Positions 1 through 10,026 of a DNA stretch of 18,916 bases are shown here, in pieces. The translations under genes were made by a program, and so were the position numbers. The notes under the pieces are model-generated. The model was not told the origin of the DNA and did no database searches. It worked only from the letters and a program-made list of their open reading frames with translations. This DNA comes from Irineochytrium annulatum (Eukaryota; Chytridiomycota; Chytridiomycetes; Chytridiales; Chytridiaceae). Positions within the stretch are counted from its first letter, which is position 1, and each line of letters starts with the position of its first letter. The DNA is taken from positions 1-18,916 of the forward strand of contig JADGJL010000529.1 of the NCBI GenBank assembly GCA_027600665.1, written 5' to 3'.

Positions 1-118
1 CCGCGCCGCCTCCGCGCCCGTCCTCTCCCGCGGCCCGCCCTCGCCCTGCGCCCCCAGTGGCCGCGTGGTTCCCCCGCTCGGCTCCCGCGCCCCGGGGGCG
101 CGGTGCGGCGGCGGCCAT
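1..118 (-). CDS. Possible 5' end of a GC-rich gene, truncated by window edge
   Basis: On the minus strand an ATG at 118-116 (G at -3, G at +4) opens a frame with no stop to the window edge, 39 codons. The product would start MAAAAPRPRGAGAERG and is Ala/Gly/Arg-rich. No domain can be recognised. The same 230 bp is also open on the plus strand in two frames, which is expected from its very high GC content, so strand and frame are uncertain. The sharp drop in GC to the right of about 250 fits a gene boundary here. The alternative is a GC-rich promoter or the 3' end of a plus-strand gene. Confidence 0.22.
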   Translation of the reverse strand, partial: MAAAAPRPRGAGAERGNHAATGGAGRGRAAGEDGRGGGA

Positions 119-230
119 GACGGGGGGACTTGGCGGGAGCAGTTGGGGGTTCAGTCGGTCAGCGAGGCGATCCGGATGTGGTGGACAAGCGGGGGGATCC
201 TCGGGTCCAGTTATGAAGGCGGGCGAGTGA

Positions 231-1157
231 CCTCAACCCTTTCCAGCTCCGCTTGAAATTGACGGCCGGCCGTTGGCGGGCTCCTCGCCCTTCCTGCCCA
301 CGACTGACCACGGGTCTCGGCCCCTCAAACCAGAATCAATCCACCGGCTCGCGACCTTGGGTCGACGATCTTCGCATAATGAAGGAAACAAGAAAAGGCC
401 CTGCCGCAAATCCATCGCAGACTACGCGCATTCCCAGACGGACGTTAACACTAAGCAAGCACTTGCCGCGTACCGCTATGATTTCAGACAATTCGTTACA
501 AGGGTAAATGCAGCAGCTTTCGTTTCTGCGGTCGTTCATCCTCTGAAGGGTCAATGATTCACATCCTGTGCCAGCTGCGGCAACCTTTTGCTCCGTAAGC
601 GATTAATTCTTTGGCCTCCGTGCGCTCTGCCAGCACGAAGTTACAACCAGAGTGAGATCACCCGGTTGAGAGAACTTGAGACCTGCAGTTGAACAAACTT
701 CGCTCAACCCTTGAGCCAACCTCACACTGCGGAGCTCGTTCCATCGTGCGGAATCAACTTGTCACTATGCAACCGTTATGCATTTGAATTGGTTTGCAGT
801 GGGACATTGTATCTTACTATACTATCCTACTAAGTTGCCAAATCGCTACAACATTGTCATGGTTACGTTAACATGTTTTGTAGGTGCCTGAGCGAAAGGG
901 AGCGACGTGTGGGGGGAACCTCATCTTGAACAAACTCTCCATGGCTAACTCGTTAAAGGGGAAAGGGTTAGTCTGCCCCAGTTTGCGCTTGTGGCTTGTG
1001 CATGTTGCAGTGTCATTGGTTTCGCAGTTGGATTCAGGCTGACGGGAACTCCGGCCGGCCTGCTGGACCGTGAGGCTGCCTTGGCCCACTGCCCTCAGCC
1101 AGATAGGCGGACCTTGACAGGCAGGGTCGTGGGCGCATTGCAACCCTCCGTCGTGAC
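231..1157. other. Intergenic region upstream of the cysteine-cluster gene
   Basis: No gene is supported here. Open frames on both strands are short (under 95 codons), overlap one another and encode nothing recognisable. GC falls from the left edge to an AT-richer stretch around 770-880, which includes a TA-rich run near 811-830 about 330 bp before the next ATG. That run could belong to the promoter, but no clear TATA box or initiator can be defined. No tRNA-like B box with a pairing T-stem was found. Confidence 0.5.
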
Positions 1158-3585
1158 ATGATGAATGGGAGAAGATGTAAAAGACGTGAGGGTGCGGCCG
1201 AAGAAAAAGAGAGGGCGTCCTATCCGGCAGGCAATCGTCGGCCGCGCCTGATCGTGGTGTTTCCGGTTGTTACCACAAGCCCGCCGCGTAAGGCTGCCTC
1301 CAAGGCTTACTACTTAAGAACTGAACGCCATGTTCGCTTGCTCCGCGGCTCCAGCGCGTTTGGTGCGGGACGCCCGTCATTGATGGACCCCTCACCCCCC
1401 CCCAAGGAACTGGAACATGTGGACGGGTCTTCGCCGTCGTGGAGTTTGCCGGCAGGAGCCTTGCCCCCGCTGCATTCACGGCTTGGCCCTTTCATGTCCA
1501 ACAGCGACCGGCACGTGGCCGACCTCGGCAGCTTCCCGTTCCTGATAGACCCCGTCGACAACCCCACCGCCGCCACCACCTCCTCCGCCGTCCTCGATAT
1601 CACCGCGTGGGCCGACCTTGGCGTCCCGGCGCTCCCGGTCTCGCTTGCGCACCCGCAATCGCCCACGCTCGTACCTAGCCTGCAGGGCAGCATGGCATCG
1701 GGACCAATGATGACGCTGCTCAACCTAGCCTCGCTCCCAGAAGCTCTCAACCCCTTCCACATCGACCCTCGACACCCGCGGTTCGCCACGGTAGATCCGG
1801 CCCCCTTTGCCATGTCTGTGCCGTCGCCCTCCTTTTATCAGCCATATTCGCGTGCGCGTCATTACAATTCGGCCCAGTTACCAGCGCGGCGGGGCTCCTT
1901 GCCCCCTGCAGCGCATCTCCTCTCCACCTCGCCGGCCGCACCCCTGCACACCTCGCATCCGACATTCGCCTCCTCCCCGGCCCTGTCCTTCAGCTCGCTC
2001 GCGCCCTCCTCCGTCTCGCCGCCAACCGGGATCCTGATGGCGGCCCACCCAACACCGTCCCCTCCGGTAACCGACACCAGCGAAGACGTCGCGTCGTCCT
2101 GGGCTTCCCAGACGCCGTCTCTCAACATCCCCTGCTCCCGCCGCGCTACCTGCCGTCCATGCAATGCGACCGTTGCCGCCGTCATCTCACACCCGTCGCC
2201 AAGTCCTGCTGGGTTGAGGGGCGGGAGGAGGCCGCGGACGAGGTCGTCCATAGGCGCGTTCCCCGGGGCCACGCCGGAGCTGGACGTGACGTGCACAGCG
2301 TGCGAGCCGGACGCGGCGTCTGTCAAGATGTCCGCCAAGGTCGTTTGCGACGCGTGCAAGGCCGTGGCAGGTTATTCTGCCGATAAGGCGGTAGCCGAGC
2401 AGGCCGTTGAGAAAAGTCCCGAGCACGAGTTCGTGTGTTGGCGCTGTGTGGAGGTCTTCGACTTCTGCGTCGAGTGCGAAGGAGGTTCGTGAATTGACTT
2501 CTCTTGCGGGCTTGATATCAACCATTATATTCACTACCCTAGCCGGCACCTACCGCTCTGGGCAATGGCGCCCTCGCCCGCTCTTCGTCTCCGGCCCGCA
2601 TCGCCCATGCGCCCTCCGCCACGCGACATCCGGAGAAAACCACAAGAAGCTCCAGATTATTACCACCCGCTGCAACCCCTCCACATCCTCTCCGTCCCAC
2701 GCGTTGTCCGGCTTTAACCTCACCTCCGCCGCCGCGCCACCGCCAAACCTCGCTCGCCCCCTCCGCGACGTCCTCCACCTGTATGACGAGATGCTCTGGT
2801 CCACCATCTCCCCGCGCGTCGTCCGCGCGTCGCCCTGGCTTGCCGACTGGTCGCAGTGGGAGCAGCGGAGGGCGGCGGGCCATCTCGAGCTGACCCGCTT
2901 CATCGTCGGACCATCGGATCCCGGCGCCGGGGACGTCAGAACGTTCCTGGCGGTCGGCTATCGCGTCAGGCCGCAGCCGCGGGCGGGCCGGGGCAGCGGG
3001 GCGCAGCGCCAACAGTCAATGTCTTCGGTGGCTTCGTCCTCGTCATCAACCTCGGTCTCCGTCTCGCCCAAGCGTCGGCGGGGTCGGAAGGACGACACCA
3101 TCGCGTCTGGCGTCGGCGGCGGCCTCGTTGGAGGCCTTCAGGACACGGTTCCCGCTGCTGCTGCTTTCCTGTCCTGGCATGCTTCCGCCGGCCACGTCCA
3201 GCTTGGGACGGTCGGGATTCTGGGCCGCGGGTCGGGGGTCGAGGAGCGCGTGCTGTACCACCGGCTGAACTCGGCTCTGTTCAAGAAGATCGAGGAGGAG
3301 ATCGACGAGGAGCAGCAGCGAGCGGTCGGCGAGGGGGCTATCGCGACGGTGGCGGTGCCGGATCATGTGTGGCTCTATGTGGGTGGGGGCGGAACGGCGC
3401 TCGCGGTACAGATGGGCTTCCAGCCGATAGCGGTATATTGCGCGCGGTTTGGGTTGGGTGTTGCGGAGCTGCAGTCCAGATTTCGGATCGACGTTAGTGG
3501 CGGTGGGGTCGCTGACGCAGGGCCGGCGAAGGAGCTTTACATTATGCGGTGGCAGGAGCGGCCATGGGGATCTGGCGACTTTTAA
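1158..3585 (+). CDS. CxxC-cluster protein with possible GNAT-like C-terminus (2 exons)
   Basis: CDS is join(1158..2484, 2543..3585), 790 codons including the stop, giving 789 residues. Residues 1 to about 375 are Pro/Ser/Ala-rich and probably disordered. Four CxxC pairs follow at 379/382, 397/400, 427/430 and 437/440, enough for two zinc sites. Directly after comes an aromatic/basic motif, TYRSGQWRPRPLF (445-457). A Ser-rich linker carries a basic patch, SPKRRRGRKDD (617-627), a possible nuclear signal. The C-terminus has a helix (about 679-707) and then DHVWLYVGGGGTALAVQMGF (716-735), which resembles the last strand-helix-strand of a GNAT acetyltransferase; that likeness is weak. The cysteine block, the WRP-LF motif and the C-terminal segment in this order resemble uncharacterised fungal proteins I recall, but I know no name or function. 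The start is the first in-frame ATG; a second ATG at 1383 could be the real one, because the first 75 residues look unlike the rest. Expression signals are not evident. Confidence 0.8.
2485..2542 (+). other. Intron of the cysteine-cluster gene (58 nt)
   Basis: The donor is GTTCGT and the acceptor is CCCTAG. Removal joins phase 1 codon g|cc (Ala443) and moves the frame of exon 1 (ending CVECEG) into the long open frame of exon 2. Without splicing, the exon 1 frame ends at a TGA only eight bases into the intron. A clear CTNAC branch point is not visible; candidates are weak. Confidence 0.8.
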
Positions 3586-5106
3586 AATCGTTTCCCTTAT
3601 TGCATATCCTGCTATCATTTTCATGTTGATTTCGTAGACTTTAGATTAATCATTGCCGCCTTAATTTTAACGTCGGTTGACCTTGGATGAACTGTTACAA
3701 CCTCCTCGATAGACATTAATTATTTGCTGGTTTTTATTATTGTCTGCGCATTAGTAGTTGTTTAAATGCACTCTCCGTTTAGCGTGTTTGATCTCGCATT
3801 ACAGCCGGTTCTCTTCACTTCTCCTACTCGTACTATCCATCTGGTACGCAATTGAAGGAGCTCGCCAAAAGATATATCTGTGGATCTTCGTTTGAACCTT
3901 CTCAGTCCCCTCTCATAGATGCTATCTTGCGTTGCTGTTACAGAATTACATATTCTGGGAAATGAAATACAGCATCATATTACGCGTGATTCTGTCCTTC
4001 TCGCTGCTTATTTATCTGGCACCGAGTTTGCCATCCTGCAGAGAGGAAGCTGCTTGTGACAAGAAAGTTAAACGCTCCACATGGCTACCCAGCTTCTGAT
4101 TCCACTCACCGCCCACTTCTTCCCAAATCGTTATATCGAACAGGCAGTAGCCTGGATGAGATGAGGTGATAACGAGACTGAGGGGGTAAGCTCAGTTGTT
4201 AGTAATGTATGTATAATCAAAAATATAGAATACTATCTACCTGTTTATCAAAAAAAAGGGAACTTAACATGGGGGTTACCCCCCCCTCCTCAAAGTAAGG
4301 ATTTCTGCTCCACTTTAATTTAAATAAATAAAAAGTGGGCAATTCGAGTTCCTGCATCGCCAAGAACTCCCCAGATGTAGTGCAGCGTGTGTTCACCGAC
4401 GACATATGTCAATAATAAGTATTTGTATTGGTGTTGACGGAATATGTTGAAGCTATACATATTAATCCCACTGTGAAAGATACTGTATGAACCTTAAGGG
4501 GAGCAAAGGCTGAAAAATGATATACAGATCCACGAAAAGAAAAAAAAATTCGTGAAGGTTGAACACGTCAGAGCCATAAGGGCAGAAGATGCACGATGTG
4601 AATCTAACATATAATATATAAATGAGTCGTTAAGTTATAGATATACACCAGGCTAAAAAAGAAGGATATAGATAACGATGACTAGCGATCAGTGGGTCCA
4701 CGACCAACGAAACAAGTCTACATACAAAAAAATCCAAACCGGAGTAGATACTGAAGTGCTTGCGAGAATAGAAGGCGATATTAGCGATAGAGTAATAGAA
4801 AAAGGAGTAATAGAAAAAGGACACAAAGAGATACGCTACAACTAGCTATTAGAGTAATGAATAATTACGGAAAGAGAGTGTGCTTAATCAGCCGGTCCAG
4901 AGGTCGATAAGCAGATATAAAAGCATAAGCAAATACAGAAAAAACGATGGATGCAGGAGAATAAACATAAAGGATCACAAAAGGTCATTAGAAAGGTATC
5001 AAACGTAAATCTTCGAAACCGATTACTATCAACATCCACAGTGTGCCAGCTCTGAGCCAAATACCAGCTTGCCTTCCAGAGATTGACGATCCACGACCTT
5101 CAACCA
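3586..5106. other. AT-rich convergent intergenic spacer, no gene seen
   Basis: This 1.5 kb lies between two convergent genes and must hold both 3' ends. It is much richer in A and T than the flanking coding DNA. Frames here are under 65 codons and look random. It contains a short G5-TTA-C5 hairpin at 4271-4283 next to a C tract, and a 15-bp tandem duplication at 4790-4821. No RNA gene or mobile-element ends were recognised. Confidence 0.6.
4790..4821. repeat. 15-bp tandem duplication
   Basis: The unit GAGTAATAGAAAAAG occurs twice head to tail (4790-4804 and 4805-4819) without mismatch, followed by two further bases matching the unit start. It sits in the AT-rich spacer and looks like a replication-slippage microduplication. 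Confidence 0.85.
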
Positions 5107-7167
5107 TCACTCCTCCGCAACGGTTTCAACAGCCACATCCCCACCCTTACCCCTAAGCCACTCCCGTCTTGCCTCCCACTCGGAATCCTCCACGGGGATC
5201 CACCCGAGGTCGAGGAACCAGTCGTAGAGCTTGTTGATCTTGTTCACGTCGATCGGGAACCACCTCCGGACCTCCTTCTTCTTAAACGGCCTGCACGTGT
5301 ACGTGCCCCCGATAACGGCGTCCTTGATCTTGAGGTACTGCTCGGGGAGGAGCCGGAGCGTACGGCAGAGCGTGGCCTCCTCGCGCGTGAGCAACGGGAG
5401 CATTGGGGTGTCGGGGGAGAAGGTCATAGGGCCGCCTAAAATTTGAAACCATGTTAGCATGATGCATCAACAGACAAAGGGATAAAAACACGAACCCTTT
5501 GGCCATTGCACCACCTGCGCCTTGGACGTATCCCTGTACAGCCCCATATCGACCTCCGCCGGCAGCGTCGGGATCTTGCAGGACTTCCTCTGCAGCGCCA
5601 ACGCCGCCGTCGACTTCATTCCGGCGCCCCCCTCATCGTCCTGCGAGTCGCTCCCGGACGCCCGCGATCGCTTCTTCGAAGGCGCCGTCACACAGCCGGC
5701 TGACGAAGCGTCGCTCGCGCGGCGCTTAAGGCGGTCGGCACGGTCGGAGCTTACGTCTTCACGAGGCGAAGCGATGGCGTTGCCGCGCGCTTCCAAGTCC
5801 TCATCCGAGTCGGGATGATGCGAGGAGTTGGAGGCCGGAGGGGAGACGGGAGCACGGTGCCTTAAGGGCGGGCAAATCGCAGTCTCGGCGCATCCCGCGA
5901 TGGACAGCTTAGCGCGCTTCGTCGGCGGATGGTCCGGCCTGTCCGTGGTGGCGGCCGTGCGGCTGAGGCGGGCTTCTTCGGCCTCGACGGCGGCCGAGTC
6001 GACTTCGACGGGCGCGGCGGCGGCGTTTCGCTTGGGCTTTGGGATGTAAGGCAACGGGACGCCGTAGGGCCGGTGGCGGCGGGTGTCCTCGAAATCTGAA
6101 ACGTCGTCGCCGTCGTCGCCGTAATCCATCCAGCCCTTCACGTGGGACTTGGCCACGGACGCGCGTTCGGCTTTGAGGAGGGTGCCGAGCCTGCGCCTGG
6201 GGTCGGCAATGATGGTAGCGATTGGAGCTGGGGCAGGGGATTGACGGCGGGTGAAGTACGTGTCGTGGTCGGTATCGGTGGCGTCGGACCGGCGGTCTTT
6301 GGAAGGCGCCGCGGGCGGGATGGGCAAGGTATAGGAATGGGGTGCGGCTATGCGGCGTGGGCTCTGGCTGGGCGTTTGCGACGGAGTCGGGAGGTGAGCG
6401 TGGGTGGCTGGCTGGTCCTCGTTCGACTTCTTGGCTGTTGGATTTAGATAAGTAAGAACTTCACAGTCTACACATAAACTTGTCGAGAATTTAAGCCTAC
6501 CAAGAGGCGAGGTGTCGATGCGGAGGTGCTGTCTCCTGATTGCGCCAGTGTTGTGAGGCCTGGTGCGGACCGACAGAAGAATCGTGGCGGCGCTGATGAT
6601 CTCAGGGTCCGTGGCCGGGTTGACGGGGGTAGTGGTGACGGCCGCCGCAATCTGCGACGGCTGTTGCGGACGCGTCGTGGGCTGTTGAACGTGCTGGTAC
6701 TGCTGCAGGGAACTTATCAGAGTCGGAAGGAGGGGTCGTGGGGCCTGCTGATGCTGCTGATGGCAGGCCTCGTTGGCCGGCGTTTGAGGAAAGCGGACCG
6801 AGTGCGTCGAGTGGCTGTCGTACTGCTGCTGCTGCTGGTGCGTGGACGAGTGGGGCTTGCCGACGGCATGATCATCAGAGGAGGAGACGCGAGGTGCCCA
6901 ATGGGCGGGCGGTGTCGCGGTCTGGGGAGATGGCAGCTGATGGGCGACAGGCTTAGCAGGGTTGTGATGGGACAGATTCGCGTAGAGGAGGGAGTTGGAG
7001 GGCACGTCCCATCGCCAGGAGGCCGGGGAGATCGTCGGCCTGGCGTGGGGGTGGTTGAGCGACGAGGTTACAGGGATCATCAGCTGGCCGAACTGCGGAG
7101 CCTGATCTTGGGGCTGACGAGCATACGTGCTGGCCGATGGGGGCAGTGGTCTGTCGCCGGCGAACAT
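5107..7167 (-). CDS. SWIRM-domain protein, Fun19/Laf-like (3 exons)
   Basis: CDS is complement of 5107..5435, 5496..6434 and 6501..7167, 645 codons, 644 residues. Residues 1 to about 530 are low-complexity (Pro, Ser, Gln, Ala) with basic patches such as PPTKRAKLS and PSKKRSRASG that look like nuclear signals. The C-terminal segment, about residues 540-616, is a SWIRM fold: LTREEATLCRTLRLLPEQYL, then a Lys-rich PFKKKE stretch, the IDVNK signature and YDWFLDLGWI. SWIRM is a helical domain of chromatin proteins that supports DNA or protein contacts. This arrangement, a long disordered N-terminus with a terminal SWIRM, matches fungal proteins of the budding-yeast Fun19/Yor338w and fission-yeast Laf1/Laf2 type, the latter associated with a histone deacetylase complex. 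The family assignment rests on the domain. The start at 7167 is the first ATG, with A at -3; the open frame extends to a GTG at 7260, which I do not accept as a start. Confidence 0.88.
5436..5495 (-). other. Intron 2 of the SWIRM gene (60 nt)
   Basis: Read on the minus strand, the donor is GTTCGTG, there is a good branch-point sequence ATGCTAACATG, and the acceptor is TTTTAG. It splits codon g|gc (Gly536), joining VVQWPKG to GPMTFSPD in phase 1. Retention would append eight codons and then a stop, removing the whole SWIRM domain. Confidence 0.93.
6435..6500 (-). other. Intron 1 of the SWIRM gene (66 nt, multiple of three)
   Basis: On the minus strand the donor is GTAGGC and the acceptor CAACAG, with TTCTTACTTATCTAAAT upstream supplying a branch point. 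The interval is AT-rich inside a GC-rich exon, and its translation (cysteine, aromatic and aliphatic residues) is unlike the Pro/Gln-rich surroundings. Because it is 66 nt with no stop in frame, either splicing or retention keeps the frame, so the call rests on composition and splice signals. Splicing joins TSPL to AKKSNED. Confidence 0.75.
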
Positions 7168-8188
7168 CGTGAAGGTAAGAGGTGTAGGGAAGACGTGCTG
7201 TTGAGCTCGCTGGGAGAAAGTAGTTCGGGATGGACGTGCACTGCTGGTGATATTTATCACGCGAGGCTTGAGCTCCGATAGTAATAAGCAGGGAAACAGC
7301 TTAAGCTAAATGGACCTGAAGTCTAATTCGACCGCCGCCATATTACGTTCCCGCCCGCAGGCGACGAGGGGCGACGCGCCGCGGGAGGCTGCTGCTTTCG
7401 CGCTTGGTGCTTCGTTTCCACTCCCTCCCGTCGCGTGCTCCGACAGGCTCCATCGGTTGTGAATCGAAATCGACGCCTTGTCCAAGGATCAAAGCAAACC
7501 TGAGGCTTCAGCGACGGGCAGGCGACCACAACAAACCTCACAGCATCTCCCGTTTGAGGCCCACACGGACCCACCTGTCCGTCCCAGCACCTCCATGACC
7601 ACTTCGCATCACATCACGCGAGGAGCGCAACAAACTTGGTTGGCGGTGCACCGCGGTTCTCGACAAGGCCTCGAACCCGGCCCCGGGAATTAACATGAGT
7701 CGGCTGTAGGATATTGGAACACTCAAAGTATACTGATGTGCCCACCCACGAAATACTTTCAGGGGCCACTTGGAGGCCAGAACTTATGTATTTGTGCTTG
7801 CACTGAGGCTGTGAAAAGCAATATATTTCAATCCAGCTGCACAGGGTCCAATAACAATTGATATCACAGCCGGCCGTTGCGTTGTATATTCAAATGGCGA
7901 AAGCACCCTGCGAGTCCATGCCAAAGAGTAGAGAGGCTTTGGTGTTGATTTTCATAGTATGCCTAGCACACACGACAGACTAAGAGGACCTATGCAAGTG
8001 CATTAGCGGCCTGTAAACACAAAAAAGGAAAAAAATTAATAAGCAGACATGATATGTGTGCTCCTGTGCTCGATCAGGCTGAACAGGGATTGCTCGATGA
8101 GGCTACTTTTTACCAGATTAACAATAACGGAGATTGGAGAAGAGGTGATCATCAAGCCACCGGATCGTGGTCAACCAAACCTTTGTAC
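7168..8188. promoter_or_regulatory. Divergent promoter region between the SWIRM and MBL genes
   Basis: About 1 kb separates the start of the minus-strand SWIRM gene from that of the plus-strand enzyme gene, so both promoters should lie here. A CCAAT pentamer occurs in GGTCCAATAAC near 7848. An A-rich run precedes the enzyme gene near 8020-8040. No TATA box is convincing. Frames in the region are short and unrecognised. A tRNA-like B box on the minus strand near 7670-7680 was examined and lacks a matching acceptor stem. Confidence 0.4.
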
Positions 8189-9373
8189 ATGTTGCTCGCC
8201 CTTCGGCAGCCCTTGCGAGCCGCGTTCCTCCGTCCCCGTTTTCCTCGTCCTCATTCTCGACGATCCCTCACCTCCTCCATGGCCGAGATCGCCACTGCCG
8301 CCAACGGCGACGGAACGACCACGCACTCCTTTTTCGACAAGGCCACCGCAACGTGGACGCACCTCGTCGTCGATGACGCAACGCGCGAGGCGCTCGTGAT
8401 TGATCCGGTGTTGGACTACGATCCCATTACGGGCAAGATAGGGACCGGGTCGGCCGACGCCGTGCTGAAGTGCGCGACGGAGAAGGGGTACAGGATTGGG
8501 AGGATTCTGGAGACGCATGTGCATGCTGTGAGTTCATTGTGACCTGACCTAAGGGGTGTCGTGATAAGAGTGGTAGATAGACAGGAGTCAATGGGGGGGC
8601 AGGAAGGCCGAATGCTGATGTCTTTTGTACTTCTCTTTTAGGACCATCTCTCGTCCTCTCAGTACATCAAGAAGAAGCTCGGCGGCACCACGCCCGTCTG
8701 CATCGGCCATCTGATCACGGAGGTCCAGAAGATGGTCAAGGAGACATACGCCCTAGACCACCTCGCCACTGATGGGAGTCAATTTGGTAAGCTGTTTTTG
8801 CCCTTCCCTTGCCCTGCTTCCTTTCCGTGTGACTAAACCAAACTTGGGAAAAATTTAAAAAAAGATCAACTTCTCAAAGAAGCCGACACGTTCCCGCTCG
8901 GCAACACACCCACCAAAGTCCTCCACACGCCCGGCCACACGCCGGACTCCTCCGCCTTCCTCATCGGACGCCAAATATACGTCGGCGACGTCCTCTTCCT
9001 GCCCGACGTCGGCACGGCCCGCTGCGACTTCCCCGGCGGCAGCGCCACCGACCTCCACGGCTCCATCACGCGGAAGCTCCTCACGCTACCGGCGGACACG
9101 CGCGTCTTCGTCGGGCATGACTACCCGCCGGACGGGAGGGACGCGCCGAGGGCGTTCGCGACCGTCGCGGAGCAGCGGGGCGGGAACAAGCACGTGAAGG
9201 ACGGGCATGACGAGGGGGAGTTTATGAGGTGGAGGAGGGAGAGGGATGCCGGGTTGGGCCAGCCGAGGTTGCTGCATGCGGCGCTGCAGGTGAATGCGGA
9301 TGGCGGGAGGCTCCCCCCGTCGGATGGTAAAAGGCGTTTCGTGAAGGTGCCGCTGTCTGGGGCTCTGTATTGA
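8189..9373 (+). CDS. MBL-fold hydrolase, BLH/persulfide-dioxygenase type (3 exons)
   Basis: CDS is join(8189..8527, 8642..8786, 8865..9373), 331 codons, 330 residues. The metal site of the metallo-beta-lactamase fold is complete: THVHADH supplies H110, H112, D114 and H115, GHTPDSS supplies H186, VGD supplies D203, and VGHDY supplies H246. The segments DPVLDYDPITGKIGTGSADA and GTARCDFPGG are typical of the bacterial BLH/BigR-linked subfamily, related to ETHE1, whose members oxidise glutathione persulfide to sulfite. That reaction is the likely role but is inferred from family. Residues 1-30 hold seven Arg and no acidic residue, a good mitochondrial presequence, which favours the ATG at 8189. 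Other in-frame ATGs are 8054 (45 extra residues, acidic, not presequence-like) and 8279 (MAEIATAANG, a cytosolic-looking start). The neighbouring kinase runs in the same direction but 1.4 kb away, so no linkage is implied. Confidence 0.93.
8528..8641 (+). other. Intron 1 of the MBL gene (114 nt)
   Basis: The donor is GTGAGT and the acceptor TTTTAG, phase 0. It joins ETHVHA directly to DHLSSSQ, rebuilding the HxHxDH metal-binding motif, which is decisive. The unspliced frame stops at TGA within 15 bases. Confidence 0.96.
8787..8864 (+). other. Intron 2 of the MBL gene (78 nt)
   Basis: The donor is GTAAGC, the probable branch point is in GACTAAACC, and the acceptor is an A-rich AAAG. Phase 1 codon g|at gives Asp162 and joins DGSQF to DQLLKEADTFPLG, as expected for the family. 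An acceptor preceded by A rather than by pyrimidine is unusual. Confidence 0.9.
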
Positions 9374-10026
9374 GGTGTTGTACAGATGCTTCGGAGGTAT
9401 GCAACGTGACGACCATCCAGGATTGGCGTTGGACATTTTCCTTTTTCTTTAAAATAACACCTCTTGTTTTCCTTATCAATATATTTGTCGTCCGCATCCA
9501 CTCGTGTTGCTACTTTAGATGGGGGTGGCGGAGGACGATGTTGCACCACTGTTACAGGACTTTAGCGATGCAACATTGCAAACAAATGTTCGTATTTGTA
9601 AATAGTCTTGGAAAAATAGAAGACAACTAGAAACCGGTCGGAGAAGTGCATAAACGGGTGCAAAACGACTTAAATTTGAAGGTTTGCTTACTATTTTTGT
9701 AAGGGAGTTGTAATGATAGACTGGGCCTGGTTGCTATTTGGGTGTTCGTTAGCGCTAGCACATTGAGCTGGCACGCCAAATCGCCAGCGCAAAATGTGCA
9801 TGGGACAAGCCGCACGTTTCAACATCATGCTGGAGGCTATTATTTTGAGTAATAATGTGGTTCACTATACGTTCACCATAAGCATCCCGGAGCATAATGG
9901 TACGAGTACTATCAAGTTTGAAGCAAACTCTATGATATTTATGCCTAAGATGCTCACGTTGAAGGTATTGTGGAAGCACGATTAACCAACTGTGTACTTT
10001 GTTTGCCTTAGCAGCATTAATCGAAG

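Noticed and set aside
7168..7260. 31-residue N-terminal extension of the SWIRM protein
   Set aside because: The only start at its upstream end is GTG (minus strand 7260-7258). The first ATG is at 7167 and has A at -3.
7640..7720. tRNA-like GGGTTCGAGGCC on the minus strand
   Set aside because: The T-stem has a mismatch and a wobble pair, and no 5' acceptor strand complementary to the 3' side is present at the right distance.
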